In this document: piece by piece, positions 45,717 through 54,099 of the stretch
Layout of the letters: each line of letters opens with the position of its first letter
Numbering within the stretch: the first letter of the stretch is position 1
NCBI GenBank assembly: GCA_029053015.1
Contig: JAIDHX010000001.1
Location: 1 to 64,000, forward strand
Reading direction: 5' to 3'
Origin: Lachnospiraceae bacterium
GTDB taxonomy: Bacteria; Bacillota; Clostridia; Lachnospirales; Lachnospiraceae
Length of the DNA: 64,000 bases
Made by a program: the position numbers and the translations under genes
Notes under the pieces: model-generated
Database searches by the model: none
The model's input: the letters and a program-made list of their open reading frames with translations, nothing else
What the model was told of the DNA's origin: nothing

Positions 45717-46613
45717 ATGGAAAACAAAAGAGGAAAAGTAAACAGGGCGTACAAAGACCGCTTATTCAAGCTGATTTTTAAGGAAAAGAAAGACCTGATG
45801 CAGCTTTATAACGCAATTAACAATACAGATTATGACAATCCTGATGAGATTGAAGTGAATACCATGGAAGATGTCGTATATATGGGAATGAAGAATGACG
45901 TTTCGTTTTTGATTAAAGATGTGTTGAATCTTTATGAACATCAGAGCACATACAGTCCGAATTTACCGTTAAGAGGATTATTTTATTTTGCTGATTTATA
46001 TCGAAAAATGACGGAAGGTGACCGTGATATTTACAGCAGCAGGCAGATACAGCTTCCTTTTCCGCAGTTTGTCGTATTTTATAATGGTATGAAAGAAGAG
46101 CCGGAGCGGCAGATATTATATCTGCATGAGGCATTTTCAAAAAAGAACGATTGGGGCAAGGCAGCTTTAGACTGCCGTGCCATTATTTTAAATATTAATC
46201 TCGGACACAATAAGAAAATCATGCAGAAGTGCCGCAAACTGGAAGAATACGCTATATTTATCGGAAAAATCAGAGAATACACAAATCAGAAGCTGTCAAT
46301 TGAAACAGCGGTAGACAGGGCTGTGGACGAGTGTATTGAGGCCGGTATCTTAGAAGATATACTGCGAAAAAACCGTGAGGAGGTATGTTCTATGTTGTTG
46401 ACAGAATATAACGAGCAGCACCATATTGAGAGCGAAAGAGAGATAGCGAAAGAAGAGGGAATAAAAGAGGGGCTGAGAGAGGGGCAGGAGCAGGAGCAGC
46501 GCCGCCTGCGCACTTTGATTGCCAAAATGACGGAGGCTGGGGAGACGGACAAATTAATTCATCTTGCAGACATGGATTTTTTACAGGATATGTTTAAAAA
46601 ATATCATATATGA
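45717..46613 (+). CDS. Rpn/PD-(D/E)XK transposase-like nuclease
   Basis: 298 residues. The opening RAYKDRLFKLIFKEKKDLMQLYNAI, the core (KNDVSFLIKDVLNLYEHQST, with Asp and Glu-x-x-Gln) and the coiled, Glu-rich tail (KEEGIKEGLREGQEQEQRRL) are typical of the Rpn/transposase_31-like nucleases frequent in Lachnospiraceae. Rpn proteins cut DNA and promote recombination. Numerous paralogues usually occur per genome. GGAGG precedes the start. Confidence 0.85.
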   Translation: MENKRGKVNRAYKDRLFKLIFKEKKDLMQLYNAINNTDYDNPDEIEVNTMEDVVYMGMKNDVSFLIKDVLNLYEHQSTYSPNLPLRGLFYFADLYRKMTEGDRDIYSSRQIQLPFPQFVVFYNGMKEEPERQILYLHEAFSKKNDWGKAALDCRAIILNINLGHNKKIMQKCRKLEEYAIFIGKIREYTNQKLSIETAVDRAVDECIEAGILEDILRKNREEVCSMLLTEYNEQHHIESEREIAKEEGIKEGLREGQEQEQRRLRTLIAKMTEAGETDKLIHLADMDFLQDMFKKYHI

Positions 46614-46641
46614 TTTTTGTGGCGGATGGGGCTTTTTTACG

Positions 46642-47430
46642 ATGAGCACAGTTTCTTTTGATTACAGGCGTATAGCGGAAGGTTATGCGAAGGACAGACC
46701 GTTTCTGCATGGACAGGTGATGGAGCGGCTGACAGATAAGATGCAAAAGCGTTATCAAAACGGCCTGGACGTGGGGTGCGGTGCCGGCTTGTCTACAAAG
46801 GCGCTGCGGCAGGTTTGTGACAGGGTGACGGGCGCGGATATATCGGCGGAGATGGTGCGGGCGGCGTCCGCACTGTATACGGAACCGGAATATTCTTTTG
46901 TGCAGGCAGGCGCAGAAGAAATTGCGGCACCGCCCGATACTTACGATATTGTGACGGCGGCGGGCGTTATCAACTGGATTGATGAAAAAAGATTTCTTCC
47001 CCAAATGGCGGGCGTCATGAAAGAGGGTGGCATCCTGCTGATATATGATTTTTGGATATCGGGCAGGATGGAGGGGAAGCCTGCTTTTACAGAGTGGTAT
47101 GAAAAAGAATATTTAAGAGAATTTCCCAAGCCGCCCCGAAAAGAGAGAGTATGGACGAAGGAAGACGCAGAGGCCTTTCAGTTTGAACTACTCTGTCAGG
47201 AAACGTATTCCATGGACTGTGAAATGTCGATGGAGCAGTTTGTCCGTTTTATGCTGCTGCAGTCCAATGTGATTGCGCAGGTGGAGGAGAAGGGAAAGAA
47301 CATTGAGACGGTGCGGCAGTATTTAGAAGAAAGCGCGCAGCCGTATTTTACGTCCGATATGAAAGAAAAGCTGATATTTGACGGCTATAGCTGGTATCTG
47401 AGATTAAAAGCCCGGGAGAAAAGCCACTGA
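46642..47430 (+). CDS. Class I SAM-dependent methyltransferase
   Basis: 262 residues with SAM motif LDVGCGAGLST near residue 40 and downstream YDIVTAAGVINWID and MKEGGILLIYDFW, like UbiE/methyltransferase-11 proteins. The ATG at 46642 begins the conserved part; the ribosome site is weak. Substrate unknown. Confidence 0.82.
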   Translation: MSTVSFDYRRIAEGYAKDRPFLHGQVMERLTDKMQKRYQNGLDVGCGAGLSTKALRQVCDRVTGADISAEMVRAASALYTEPEYSFVQAGAEEIAAPPDTYDIVTAAGVINWIDEKRFLPQMAGVMKEGGILLIYDFWISGRMEGKPAFTEWYEKEYLREFPKPPRKERVWTKEDAEAFQFELLCQETYSMDCEMSMEQFVRFMLLQSNVIAQVEEKGKNIETVRQYLEESAQPYFTSDMKEKLIFDGYSWYLRLKAREKSH

Positions 47431-47486
47431 GACGAGCATGGGTATGACAAAAACTAAAATAGGGATGGCAAAGGAGAAAGCTTTTC

Positions 47487-48212
47487 ATGTACTGGATAGC
47501 GCTATGTGATGATGAGGAAGCAGAACTGGACAAAGTAGAAGGTCTGCTGGTGGAATATGAAAGAAAAAAAGCAAACCAGAAGTACAGAATAGACAGGTTT
47601 AAAAGCGCGGAAGCGCTGCTTGCGGCAATCGGGGAGTCGCAGGAAAAGCCGGATATTCTGCTTCTGGATATTTTTATGTCAGGTCAAACGGGCTTGAAGG
47701 CGGCGGAAGAACTGAGAAGACGCGGTGTGAAATCGCCGTTCGTTTTCATGACGACGTCATCGGAATATGCGCTGGAAGCTTATGAGGTGGACGCTCTGCA
47801 GTATATTGTAAAGCCCGTGGAAAAGGAGAAATTTTTCCATGCCATGGATATTGCTTTTCAATCCCTTCAGAAAATGCGGGAGGATTTTATGATTGTCAGG
47901 GTGGCCGGAGGCAGTCGTCAGATAAACCCGAATTCGATTGTATACTGCGAGACGCAGAAAAACTATCAGGTGCTGCATTTGAAGAATGGAGATTTAAAGG
48001 TCCGGATGACGGGCGGCGAACTGTATGGTATTCTGGAAAAGTTTCCGCAGTTCTGCAGATGCGGCAGTTCCTTTATTTTGAATCTGCAGCATATCGTTGC
48101 GGTGGACGGGGAAGAAATCAGTATGGACAACGGAAGCAGAATTTATATGCCGAGAAACAGGGCAGCAGAATTTCGAAAAATATATTTTTCCTACTACTTT
48201 GAGACGGAATGA
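47487..48212 (+). CDS. LytTR-type response regulator
   Basis: 241 residues. Receiver domain (ALCDDEEAEL near the start, phosphoacceptor Asp in ILLLDIFM at about 56, KP in VKPVEKEKF) followed by a LytTR DNA-binding domain (INPNSIVYCETQKNYQVLHL ... CRCGSSFILNLQHI). AgrA-like design. AAAGGAG precedes the ATG by about ten bases. It lies upstream of a GHKL kinase, its likely partner. Confidence 0.9.
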   Translation: MYWIALCDDEEAELDKVEGLLVEYERKKANQKYRIDRFKSAEALLAAIGESQEKPDILLLDIFMSGQTGLKAAEELRRRGVKSPFVFMTTSSEYALEAYEVDALQYIVKPVEKEKFFHAMDIAFQSLQKMREDFMIVRVAGGSRQINPNSIVYCETQKNYQVLHLKNGDLKVRMTGGELYGILEKFPQFCRCGSSFILNLQHIVAVDGEEISMDNGSRIYMPRNRAAEFRKIYFSYYFETE

Positions 48213-48324
48213 AGAAGAGTGTCTGCAGAATATCCCTCAAAAACCACAAATTTTCCCATACCGAAAAATTTCTGTCGAATAGTGCTAAGATGGAAGTGTA
48301 AATAAAAAAGGCGAGGTGTAAAAT

Positions 48325-49623
48325 ATGTTAGGCGGTTCTTTTCTGGTTTCGGTTCTGCGCAATGGTATCGGTGCGGGGATTATGATGACAGTGTTTCTGC
48401 TGCTGGATCATCCCAAGCTTCCCATGAAAAAAGCAATCTGGTGTTATACGGCGTACTGGGCGGTTGTTTCAACCGCCTTTGGCGTCTGGTATGTGGTAAA
48501 CAGCGAGAGTTATATTCGTTTTTCCGGAATTACGGCAATATTTACCTGCGGCATTTTTTGTACACTGATGAGCGATGAAACTATATATCTTTCTTTATAC
48601 AGGGTGGCGCTGGGGTTTTATCTGCTTTCCGTGACGGTATTCTGCGGCGTTGATACGGCGCGCATGTGGTTTACCGGGAATATGTGGGTGGATATCGGGA
48701 TGCGGCTGCTGCTTACCGCGGTGAGTATACTATTTATTGCAAAAAAAATCCGAAAACGTTTTTGGGAGGGAATCGATTTTCTGCGGGAGGAAATGGATTT
48801 ATTCAGCGCGGCGGCTCTGCTTGTGTCGGTTTTGTGTGCTTCCCTTATGGTTTATCTGCCGGATAAGCATCCCTTTTCTGTGACTAATGCCGTGCGGATT
48901 ATGATTCTTTTGTTTATGGCCGGACTGATACAATACATGATATTCCAGATATACCTGCAGCGTGGGAAGGCACATCGCTACCAGGTAGAAAAGGAACTGT
49001 TGGAAATGAATGAACAGCTTCTGCACCGCCAGATAGAGTTGGTGCGGGAATCAGAAGTGGAGGCGGCGAGGATTCGCCACGACATCCGGCATAACTGTCT
49101 TTTGATGGAAGAGTACATTAAGAATGCGGATATAGATAAGCTTCTTGCCTATGTAAAGCAATACGGGGAGGAGATGGAAAACAGGAAAACGGAGCGTATC
49201 TGCCGCAATGATACCATAAACGGTATTTTGTCCGCGTACGCGAGAAAGGCAGGGGAACTGGAGATTCCGGTAGATCTGCATGTAAAGATAGAAGACAATA
49301 TTGCCATTCGGGACATCGATTTGGTGGCGATTCTGGCAAATGTTTTTGAAAACGCCATAAACGGCTGTATGAGGTCAGGAGAGCAGGACAGGTTGATTCA
49401 ACTATCCATTACGCAGAGAGAAAATAAAATTGCAGTGCAATGCAAAAATACCTGTGCGCCGGATGTAAAATTTCATAAGGGGATGCCGAAATCAAACACC
49501 GGAGGCGGGATGGGAGCGCGCAGTATTGTGAAGGTGGCGTCCTATTACAACGGAGAGGCAGACTTTGCCGCAGAGGGCAATCTTTTTATTACGAGAATCC
49601 TTTTAAATCTTCCATCCCACTAA
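48325..49623 (+). CDS. GHKL-domain sensor histidine kinase
   Basis: 432 residues. Six to seven membrane segments (residues 5-215), a coiled linker, the phosphoacceptor region ARIRHDIRHN and a GHKL ATPase domain (N-box LANVFENAINGC, G-box GGGMGARSI). AgrC/NatK-like, membrane sensor for a peptide or membrane stress. AAAAGGCGAGGTG precedes the start. The 112-base gap after the regulator gene may hold a promoter but none is convincing. Confidence 0.88.
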   Translation: MLGGSFLVSVLRNGIGAGIMMTVFLLLDHPKLPMKKAIWCYTAYWAVVSTAFGVWYVVNSESYIRFSGITAIFTCGIFCTLMSDETIYLSLYRVALGFYLLSVTVFCGVDTARMWFTGNMWVDIGMRLLLTAVSILFIAKKIRKRFWEGIDFLREEMDLFSAAALLVSVLCASLMVYLPDKHPFSVTNAVRIMILLFMAGLIQYMIFQIYLQRGKAHRYQVEKELLEMNEQLLHRQIELVRESEVEAARIRHDIRHNCLLMEEYIKNADIDKLLAYVKQYGEEMENRKTERICRNDTINGILSAYARKAGELEIPVDLHVKIEDNIAIRDIDLVAILANVFENAINGCMRSGEQDRLIQLSITQRENKIAVQCKNTCAPDVKFHKGMPKSNTGGGMGARSIVKVASYYNGEADFAAEGNLFITRILLNLPSH

Positions 49624-49643
49624 AAATAGATGTATTTTTCCGG

Positions 49644-49683
49644 TTGACAAGTGCGGTATTAGTGTATATACTGAGTATGTACA
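49644..49683 (+). promoter_or_regulatory. Promoter and operator of the GntR-ABC operon
   Basis: TTGACA (49644-49649), 17-base spacer, TATACT (49667-49672). A 21-bp near-palindrome TGTATATAC-TGA-GTATGTACA (49663-49683, one mismatch per arm) covers the -10 box and start, the form of YtrA-type operators, implying autorepression. Confidence 0.72.
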
Positions 49684-49708
49684 GTAGAGAAAGCAAAAGG
49701 AGTACGGA

Positions 49709-50077
49709 ATGAGAATTCAAATTTCCATGCAAAGTGAAATTCCTACCTACGAGCAAATCAAAAGGCAGATTAAGGCGCAGATTCTTTCGGGAGAATTATC
49801 TGCTGACGAGCCGCTTACCTCGATACGCCAGCTGGCACGTGATTTGCAGGTAAGCATCATTACGACGACCCGCGCATATGGGGATCTGGAAGCGGAAGGT
49901 TTGATTTACATGGTGCAGGGCCGGGGATGTTTTGTCAAAGGCGATGCGGAGATAGTACGCCGGCAGTATCTGCATGCTGTTGACGAAGCGCTGCAGATTG
50001 CAGCGGACAAGGGGAGGGCAGCAGGCCTGACTCTCGGTGAATTACAAAATAAACTGGAGGAAAAGTTTCATGGGTAA
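49709..50077 (+). CDS. GntR-family regulator, YtrA subfamily
   Basis: 122 residues. Winged helix-turn-helix (PTYEQIKRQIKAQILSGEL ... SIRQLARDLQVSIITTTRAYGDLEAEG) and a short C-terminal dimerisation helix, as in YtrA, which lacks a ligand domain. Repressors of this type control adjacent ABC exporters and respond to cell-wall-active antibiotics. Overlaps the ATPase gene by eight bases. AAAAGGAG precedes the start. Confidence 0.92.
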   Translation: MRIQISMQSEIPTYEQIKRQIKAQILSGELSADEPLTSIRQLARDLQVSIITTTRAYGDLEAEGLIYMVQGRGCFVKGDAEIVRRQYLHAVDEALQIAADKGRAAGLTLGELQNKLEEKFHG

Positions 50078-50918
50078 TGCAATTGAAATTCATAACTTAT
50101 GCAAAGAGTATCGGGGATTTACACTGAAAAATATCAGCTTTAGTGTTCCGGAAGGCTTGTGCTGCGGCTTCGTAGGTCCGAACGGTGCAGGAAAGACCAC
50201 GGTGTTGAAGGCAATGGTGGGCATGATATTGAGAAGCAGCGGTGAAATTTCTCTGCTCGGCAAATCGAACGATGACGTGAATGTGAAAGAAGATATCGGT
50301 ATCATGTTTGACCAGCCGTATTTTCAGGAAAACTGGACTCCGCTTGATATTGAGAGAGGCATTAAACCCTTCTATCATAATTGGGATGGCAGTGAATACA
50401 GAAAATATTTATCACGATTTGAACTTGACCCCAGGAAAAAATTTAAGGATTTTTCCAGAGGCATGAAGATGAAACTGGCAATGGCAGTCCATCTTTCCCA
50501 TAATGCCAGGCTTCTTTTGCTCGATGAGCCGACAGGTGGACTTGATCCCGCATCCCGTGATGAATTCATTGATATTATGCGGGAATATCTGGTTCAAGAA
50601 GGAAGAACCATCCTGTTTTCCACCCATATTGTCAGCGATTTGGAGCATATAGCGGACTTGATTGCCTACATCAGTCAGGGAAGTTTATTGTTTTGCGGTG
50701 AAAAAGAGGAACTGACTGCATCGTACTGCATGGTGCGGGGAGGAAAATTGCCGGAAGAAAAAAGAAAATTTGCCATTGGACTGCGTGAGTATGATAGTGG
50801 TTATGAATGTCTTATGGAACTTGCGCATATTGGCGGACTGCCTTTAGACACCGTCACGGAACGGGCTACCATTGATGATGTGATCGTGCACATGGAAAGG
50901 AAGAAAAAATATGCTTAA
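50070..50918 (+). CDS. ABC transporter ATP-binding protein
   Basis: 282 residues. Walker A GPNGAGKTT, a degenerate signature FSRGMKMKLAMA, Walker B LLLLDEPTGGLDP and the switch His in FSTHIVSDLEHI. Like YtrB/BcrA-type exporters. GGAGG lies before the ATG inside the end of the regulator gene. Energises the permease encoded next. Confidence 0.92.
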   Translation: MGNAIEIHNLCKEYRGFTLKNISFSVPEGLCCGFVGPNGAGKTTVLKAMVGMILRSSGEISLLGKSNDDVNVKEDIGIMFDQPYFQENWTPLDIERGIKPFYHNWDGSEYRKYLSRFELDPRKKFKDFSRGMKMKLAMAVHLSHNARLLLLDEPTGGLDPASRDEFIDIMREYLVQEGRTILFSTHIVSDLEHIADLIAYISQGSLLFCGEKEELTASYCMVRGGKLPEEKRKFAIGLREYDSGYECLMELAHIGGLPLDTVTERATIDDVIVHMERKKKYA

Positions 50919-51573
50919 TATGATAAAAATGGATTGGTTTGCAATAAAATATTATCAAAAGAGGGTTTTGGTAATATGTATTCCTCTGTTTGCCATAGGG
51001 TATATTTCCCCTGTATTACTGATGCCTACCGCAGCGTTTTTGTTTTTTCTTTTCTCCCTCGATCCCTTTGCGGTGGAGGAAAAAGGCGATTTGAACAGGC
51101 TCTATTTGTCCCTGCCTGTAAAAAGAAATGATATTGTTGCCGGCAGATATGTGTTATCGTTTATTATGGTGTTGTGCGGCATTTTGTTCGGGCTTGTATG
51201 CATGCCCTTTGCAAATCGTATTTCACTTTCAAAATGGTATCCCGATTTAAAATGGATTTTGGCGCTCGCTGCGTTTGGCCTGCTTTTATATGCGCTGATG
51301 AATCTCTTTATGTATCCGCTGCTTTTTAAGCTCGGTTATCAGAAAGGTAAGTTTTGGGGGATGTATGTGCCGCTTGGCGTATGTACCATGGCTTATGCCG
51401 TATTTTTGACCTATACGCTGCTGCCGGGCAATGAAAAACTTGTTTTACATATGCTTGTATATGCTTCGGAACATATGCTCTTAGTCAGCGGGGGAATGCT
51501 AGTTTTGGCGGCGGCACTTTTGACGGTTTCCTATCTGCTGTCTTTAAGGATATACTTAAAACGTGAATTTTAA
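50911..51573 (+). CDS. ABC-2 type permease
   Basis: 220 residues with six predicted membrane segments. The short loop after the second segment (KGDLNRLYLSLPVKRNDIVAGRY) is characteristic of ABC-2 permeases of Bacitracin/YtrC-like exporters. Overlaps the ATPase gene by eight bases; last gene of the operon. Confidence 0.87.
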   Translation: MLNMIKMDWFAIKYYQKRVLVICIPLFAIGYISPVLLMPTAAFLFFLFSLDPFAVEEKGDLNRLYLSLPVKRNDIVAGRYVLSFIMVLCGILFGLVCMPFANRISLSKWYPDLKWILALAAFGLLLYALMNLFMYPLLFKLGYQKGKFWGMYVPLGVCTMAYAVFLTYTLLPGNEKLVLHMLVYASEHMLLVSGGMLVLAAALLTVSYLLSLRIYLKREF

Positions 51574-51587
51574 AAAGCCAAAATGCA

Positions 51588-51622
51588 AGAGAGGCACCTT
51601 TTACAAAGTGCCTCCCGATGCT
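51588..51622 (+). terminator. Terminator between the ABC operon and the spore protein gene
   Basis: GAGGCACCTTT pairs with AAAG-TGCCTC, with an outer GCA/TGC and a TTTTATT tract. It serves the two convergent genes. Confidence 0.72.
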
Positions 51623-51665
51623 TTTATTGATTATAGGATTTTCTATCCTTCCGATTCAGGAATCC

Positions 51666-51866
51666 TTATTTCATGGATTCTTCCTGCTTCTTAATCATTC
51701 TACGAACCATCTCGCCACCGATAGAACCGGCTTCCTTAGAGGTCAGGTCACCATTGTAACCCTCCTTTAAGTTTACACCAAGCTCAGAAGCAACCTCGGT
51801 CTTAAAACGGTCAAGAGCTGCCTTAGCTTCAGGAACTTCTACTCTATTAGTTTTGTTGCTTGCCAT
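51666..51866 (-). CDS. Alpha/beta-type small acid-soluble spore protein
   Basis: 66 residues. The germination protease site TEVASELGV is followed by the DNA-binding half YNGDLTSKEAGSIGGEMVRRM, diagnostic of the family. These proteins coat spore DNA and protect it from UV and heat. GGAGGTG lies right before the ATG. The transcript should be made in the forespore by sigma G; I could not place a sigma G promoter with confidence in 51870-51960. This is direct evidence for a sporulating lineage. Confidence 0.95.
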   Translation of the reverse strand: MASNKTNRVEVPEAKAALDRFKTEVASELGVNLKEGYNGDLTSKEAGSIGGEMVRRMIKKQEESMK

Positions 51867-52130
51867 TCTTTTTCACCTCCAAACACTTTTGATTTTTCAC
51901 AAGAATTTTGCTTGCAATCTATCTTCAAGACAAGTGGATAATAACCACTTATCCCGGAGATTACTGCACAGCATTTTTCTTAAAAAAGATACTGTTTTCC
52001 GCATTAAGTGTGTTGTTATCACTTATCTTGATGTTAGTATTGGCATAGAAATAAAAAATATTATGGTAAGTTTTTCAAGAATTTTTTGGGGAGGCGGCGT
52101 GAAGGGGTGGCAGCGAGTGAGGCGAGTGAC

Positions 52131-52269
52131 GCCGGAAGAGGAGCGGTATGTCTGTGCAGACGCGCTTTCGCTCGAATAAAAACGCAGCGGTACGTAAGGC
52201 GCCAAAAGACGGCGCCTAAGTACCGGCGTTTTTAAAAGGTCTGCACAGACATACCGCTCCTCTTCCGGC
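52131..52269 (+). repeat. Core-in-palindrome repeat, copy A
   Basis: A perfect 31-bp inverted repeat (52131-52161 with 52239-52269) encloses the core: GCGCTTTCGCTC (52162-52173), 13 bases, GCGGTAC (52187-52193), an inner GGCGCC stem, and AGTACCG. The core begins directly at the end of the left arm. Confidence 0.8.
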
Positions 52270-52416
52270 TGCAAGTCGCGCGAAACGCACACCTGCAGGC
52301 GGCAAAGGTACGCTTCATGCCCGCAAGGATTTGACCGTAAGCTACAAAGACCCGCGCTTCCTCTGTGCGGCGAGTTTACAACGCCGCCACGCCTGCGCTT
52401 TCAGCGGCGGTAATCA

Positions 52417-52551
52417 GCCCGTACAGCCATCTGTTCCCGAAGGAGCCCTTTAAGAAACGTCGGTACTTGGCGAGGTTTTTTCGAGCCTAGTACCGCTACG
52501 TTTCTTTCTGAGCGAGAGCGCGGCTCCTTGGGAACAGATGGCTGCACGGGC
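52417..52551 (-). repeat. Core-in-palindrome repeat, copy B (inverted)
   Basis: A 30-bp inverted repeat (52417-52447 with 52522-52551; one mismatch, one bulge) encloses the core on the minus strand: GCGCTCTCGCTC (52510-52521), 13 bases, GCGGTAC (52490-52496), then a variable loop and AGTACCG. The arms share no sequence with those of copies A and C. Confidence 0.8.
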
Positions 52552-52688
52552 GTGACTCGCCACACAATATGCCTTGCGTACAGATGTAACTCGCCGCCTC
52601 CCCAATACATTGATTTCTGAATGTCTCCGTGCTAAAATAGTATCCGCCACCACGTATCTGCGTGGTGACAGAAGGGTTCGGATAGACA

Positions 52689-54074
52689 ATGGAAGATACG
52701 CAGAAAATACAATTATTTGAAAAAATACCTGTTCCGCAGGCTGTCATGAAGCTGGCGGTGCCGACGATTATCAGTTCGCTTGTTATGGTGATTTATAATC
52801 TTGCGGATACTTATTTTGTGGGAATTTTAAACAACCCTGTACAAAATGCGGCGGTCACGTTGGCGGCTCCGGTGCTGCTGGCGTTTAATGCGGTAAACAA
52901 TCTGTTTGGCATTGGTTCTTCCAGTATGATGAGCCGTGCGCTGGGAAGGAAGGATTATGATACGGTGCGCCGCAGCTCGGCGTTTGGATTTTACTGCGCC
53001 CTTGTCAGCGGCATTTTGTTCTCGCTTTTTTTCACGCTGTTTCAGGTGCCGCTTCTTAAGATGCTGGGGGCGGACAGCGGGACGGTGGCTGCTACGGGAC
53101 AATATCTGAAATGGACAGTCAGCTTTGGCGCGGCGCCGGCAATTTTAAATGTAGTGATGGCGTATATGGTGCGTGCGGAAGGCGCGTCGCTCCATGCCAG
53201 CCTCGGCACCATGAGCGGGTGCCTCTTAAATATTGTGCTTGACCCCATCTTTATTCTGCCGTGGGGACTGAATATGGGCGCAGCGGGAGCGGGGCTTGCC
53301 ACCTTTTTGTCTAACTGTGTGGCATGCGTTTACTTTTTTGTACTGCTGTTTGTAAAGAAGGGACGCACCTATGTCTGCATAAATCCTTCTAAATTTTCTT
53401 TTCAAAAAGCAATTTTGCTTGGCGTCTGCGGCGTGGGGATTCCGGCGGCAATTCAGAATCTGCTGAATGTGACCGGTATGACCGTGCTGAATAATTTTAC
53501 GGCGTCCTACAGTGCAGATGCAGTGGCAGCAATGGGGATTGTACAAAAAGTAAATATGGTGCCCATGAACATTGCCCTGGGATTTTCACAGGGTATTATG
53601 CCGTTGGTCAGCTATAACTATGCAAGCGGCAACAGCAGGCGCATGAAACAGACGATTTTCTTTGCCTTAAAGCTGATTATCGGATTTTTGACAGTTATGA
53701 CGCTTACGTTTTATCTGGGAGCCGGCGGGCTCACCAGAATGTTTATGAAAAATGAAGTGATTGTGGCTTACGGCACAAAATTTTTGCGGGGATTGTGTCT
53801 GGCACTGCCGTTTTTGGCAATGGATTTCCTTGCCGTCGGCGTATTTCAGGCGTGCGGTATGGGAAAGAAGGCGCTTATTTTTGCCGTGCTCAGAAAAATT
53901 GTTCTGGAAATTCCGGCGATTTATCTGTTGAATTACCTTTTCCCGCTGTATGGACTTGCCTATGCGCAGTTCTGTGCGGAGGTGGTGCTGGCGGCAGCAG
54001 CAGTTTTGGCGCTTTTGCGGCTGTTTCAGAAAATAAATGCCGCGGCATCAGAGAAGGAAAATTGCGGCATGTAA
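52689..54074 (+). CDS. MATE-family exporter
   Basis: 461 residues, twelve predicted membrane segments, typical MATE opening VPQAVMKLAVPTIISSLVMVIYNLADTYFVG. Distinct from the exporter at 36223. The ribosome site is weak (AGAAGGG). The GH3 gene starts 26 bases after its stop, so the two may share a transcript. Substrate unknown. Confidence 0.9.
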   Translation: MEDTQKIQLFEKIPVPQAVMKLAVPTIISSLVMVIYNLADTYFVGILNNPVQNAAVTLAAPVLLAFNAVNNLFGIGSSSMMSRALGRKDYDTVRRSSAFGFYCALVSGILFSLFFTLFQVPLLKMLGADSGTVAATGQYLKWTVSFGAAPAILNVVMAYMVRAEGASLHASLGTMSGCLLNIVLDPIFILPWGLNMGAAGAGLATFLSNCVACVYFFVLLFVKKGRTYVCINPSKFSFQKAILLGVCGVGIPAAIQNLLNVTGMTVLNNFTASYSADAVAAMGIVQKVNMVPMNIALGFSQGIMPLVSYNYASGNSRRMKQTIFFALKLIIGFLTVMTLTFYLGAGGLTRMFMKNEVIVAYGTKFLRGLCLALPFLAMDFLAVGVFQACGMGKKALIFAVLRKIVLEIPAIYLLNYLFPLYGLAYAQFCAEVVLAAAAVLALLRLFQKINAAASEKENCGM

Positions 54075-54099
54075 GAGGAGATTGCGGGAGGCTCGGGTT

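Larger units (their letters stand above)
52088..52603. mobile_element. Gene-free palindromic element with 12-bp terminal inverted repeats
   Basis: The 516-base block starts GGGGAGGCGGCG (52088-52099) and ends with the exact reverse complement (52592-52603). Just inside, GGCGAGTGACGCC (52121-52133) and GGCGTGACTCGCC (52549-52561) are again inverted with one mismatch. Two large hairpins (52131-52269 and 52417-52551), each holding one copy of a shared core in opposite orientation, fill most of it, with a structured, high-GC middle (52270-52416). No credible protein gene lies here and no target duplication is evident. Non-autonomous transposon or structured RNA are both possible. The flanks 51870-52087 and 52604-52688 hold nothing recognised. 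Confidence 0.6.

Noticed and set aside
52023..52747. Several 60-90 codon frames in the palindromic block
   Set aside because: They are mirror images of each other imposed by the inverted repeats, without ribosome sites or plausible composition.
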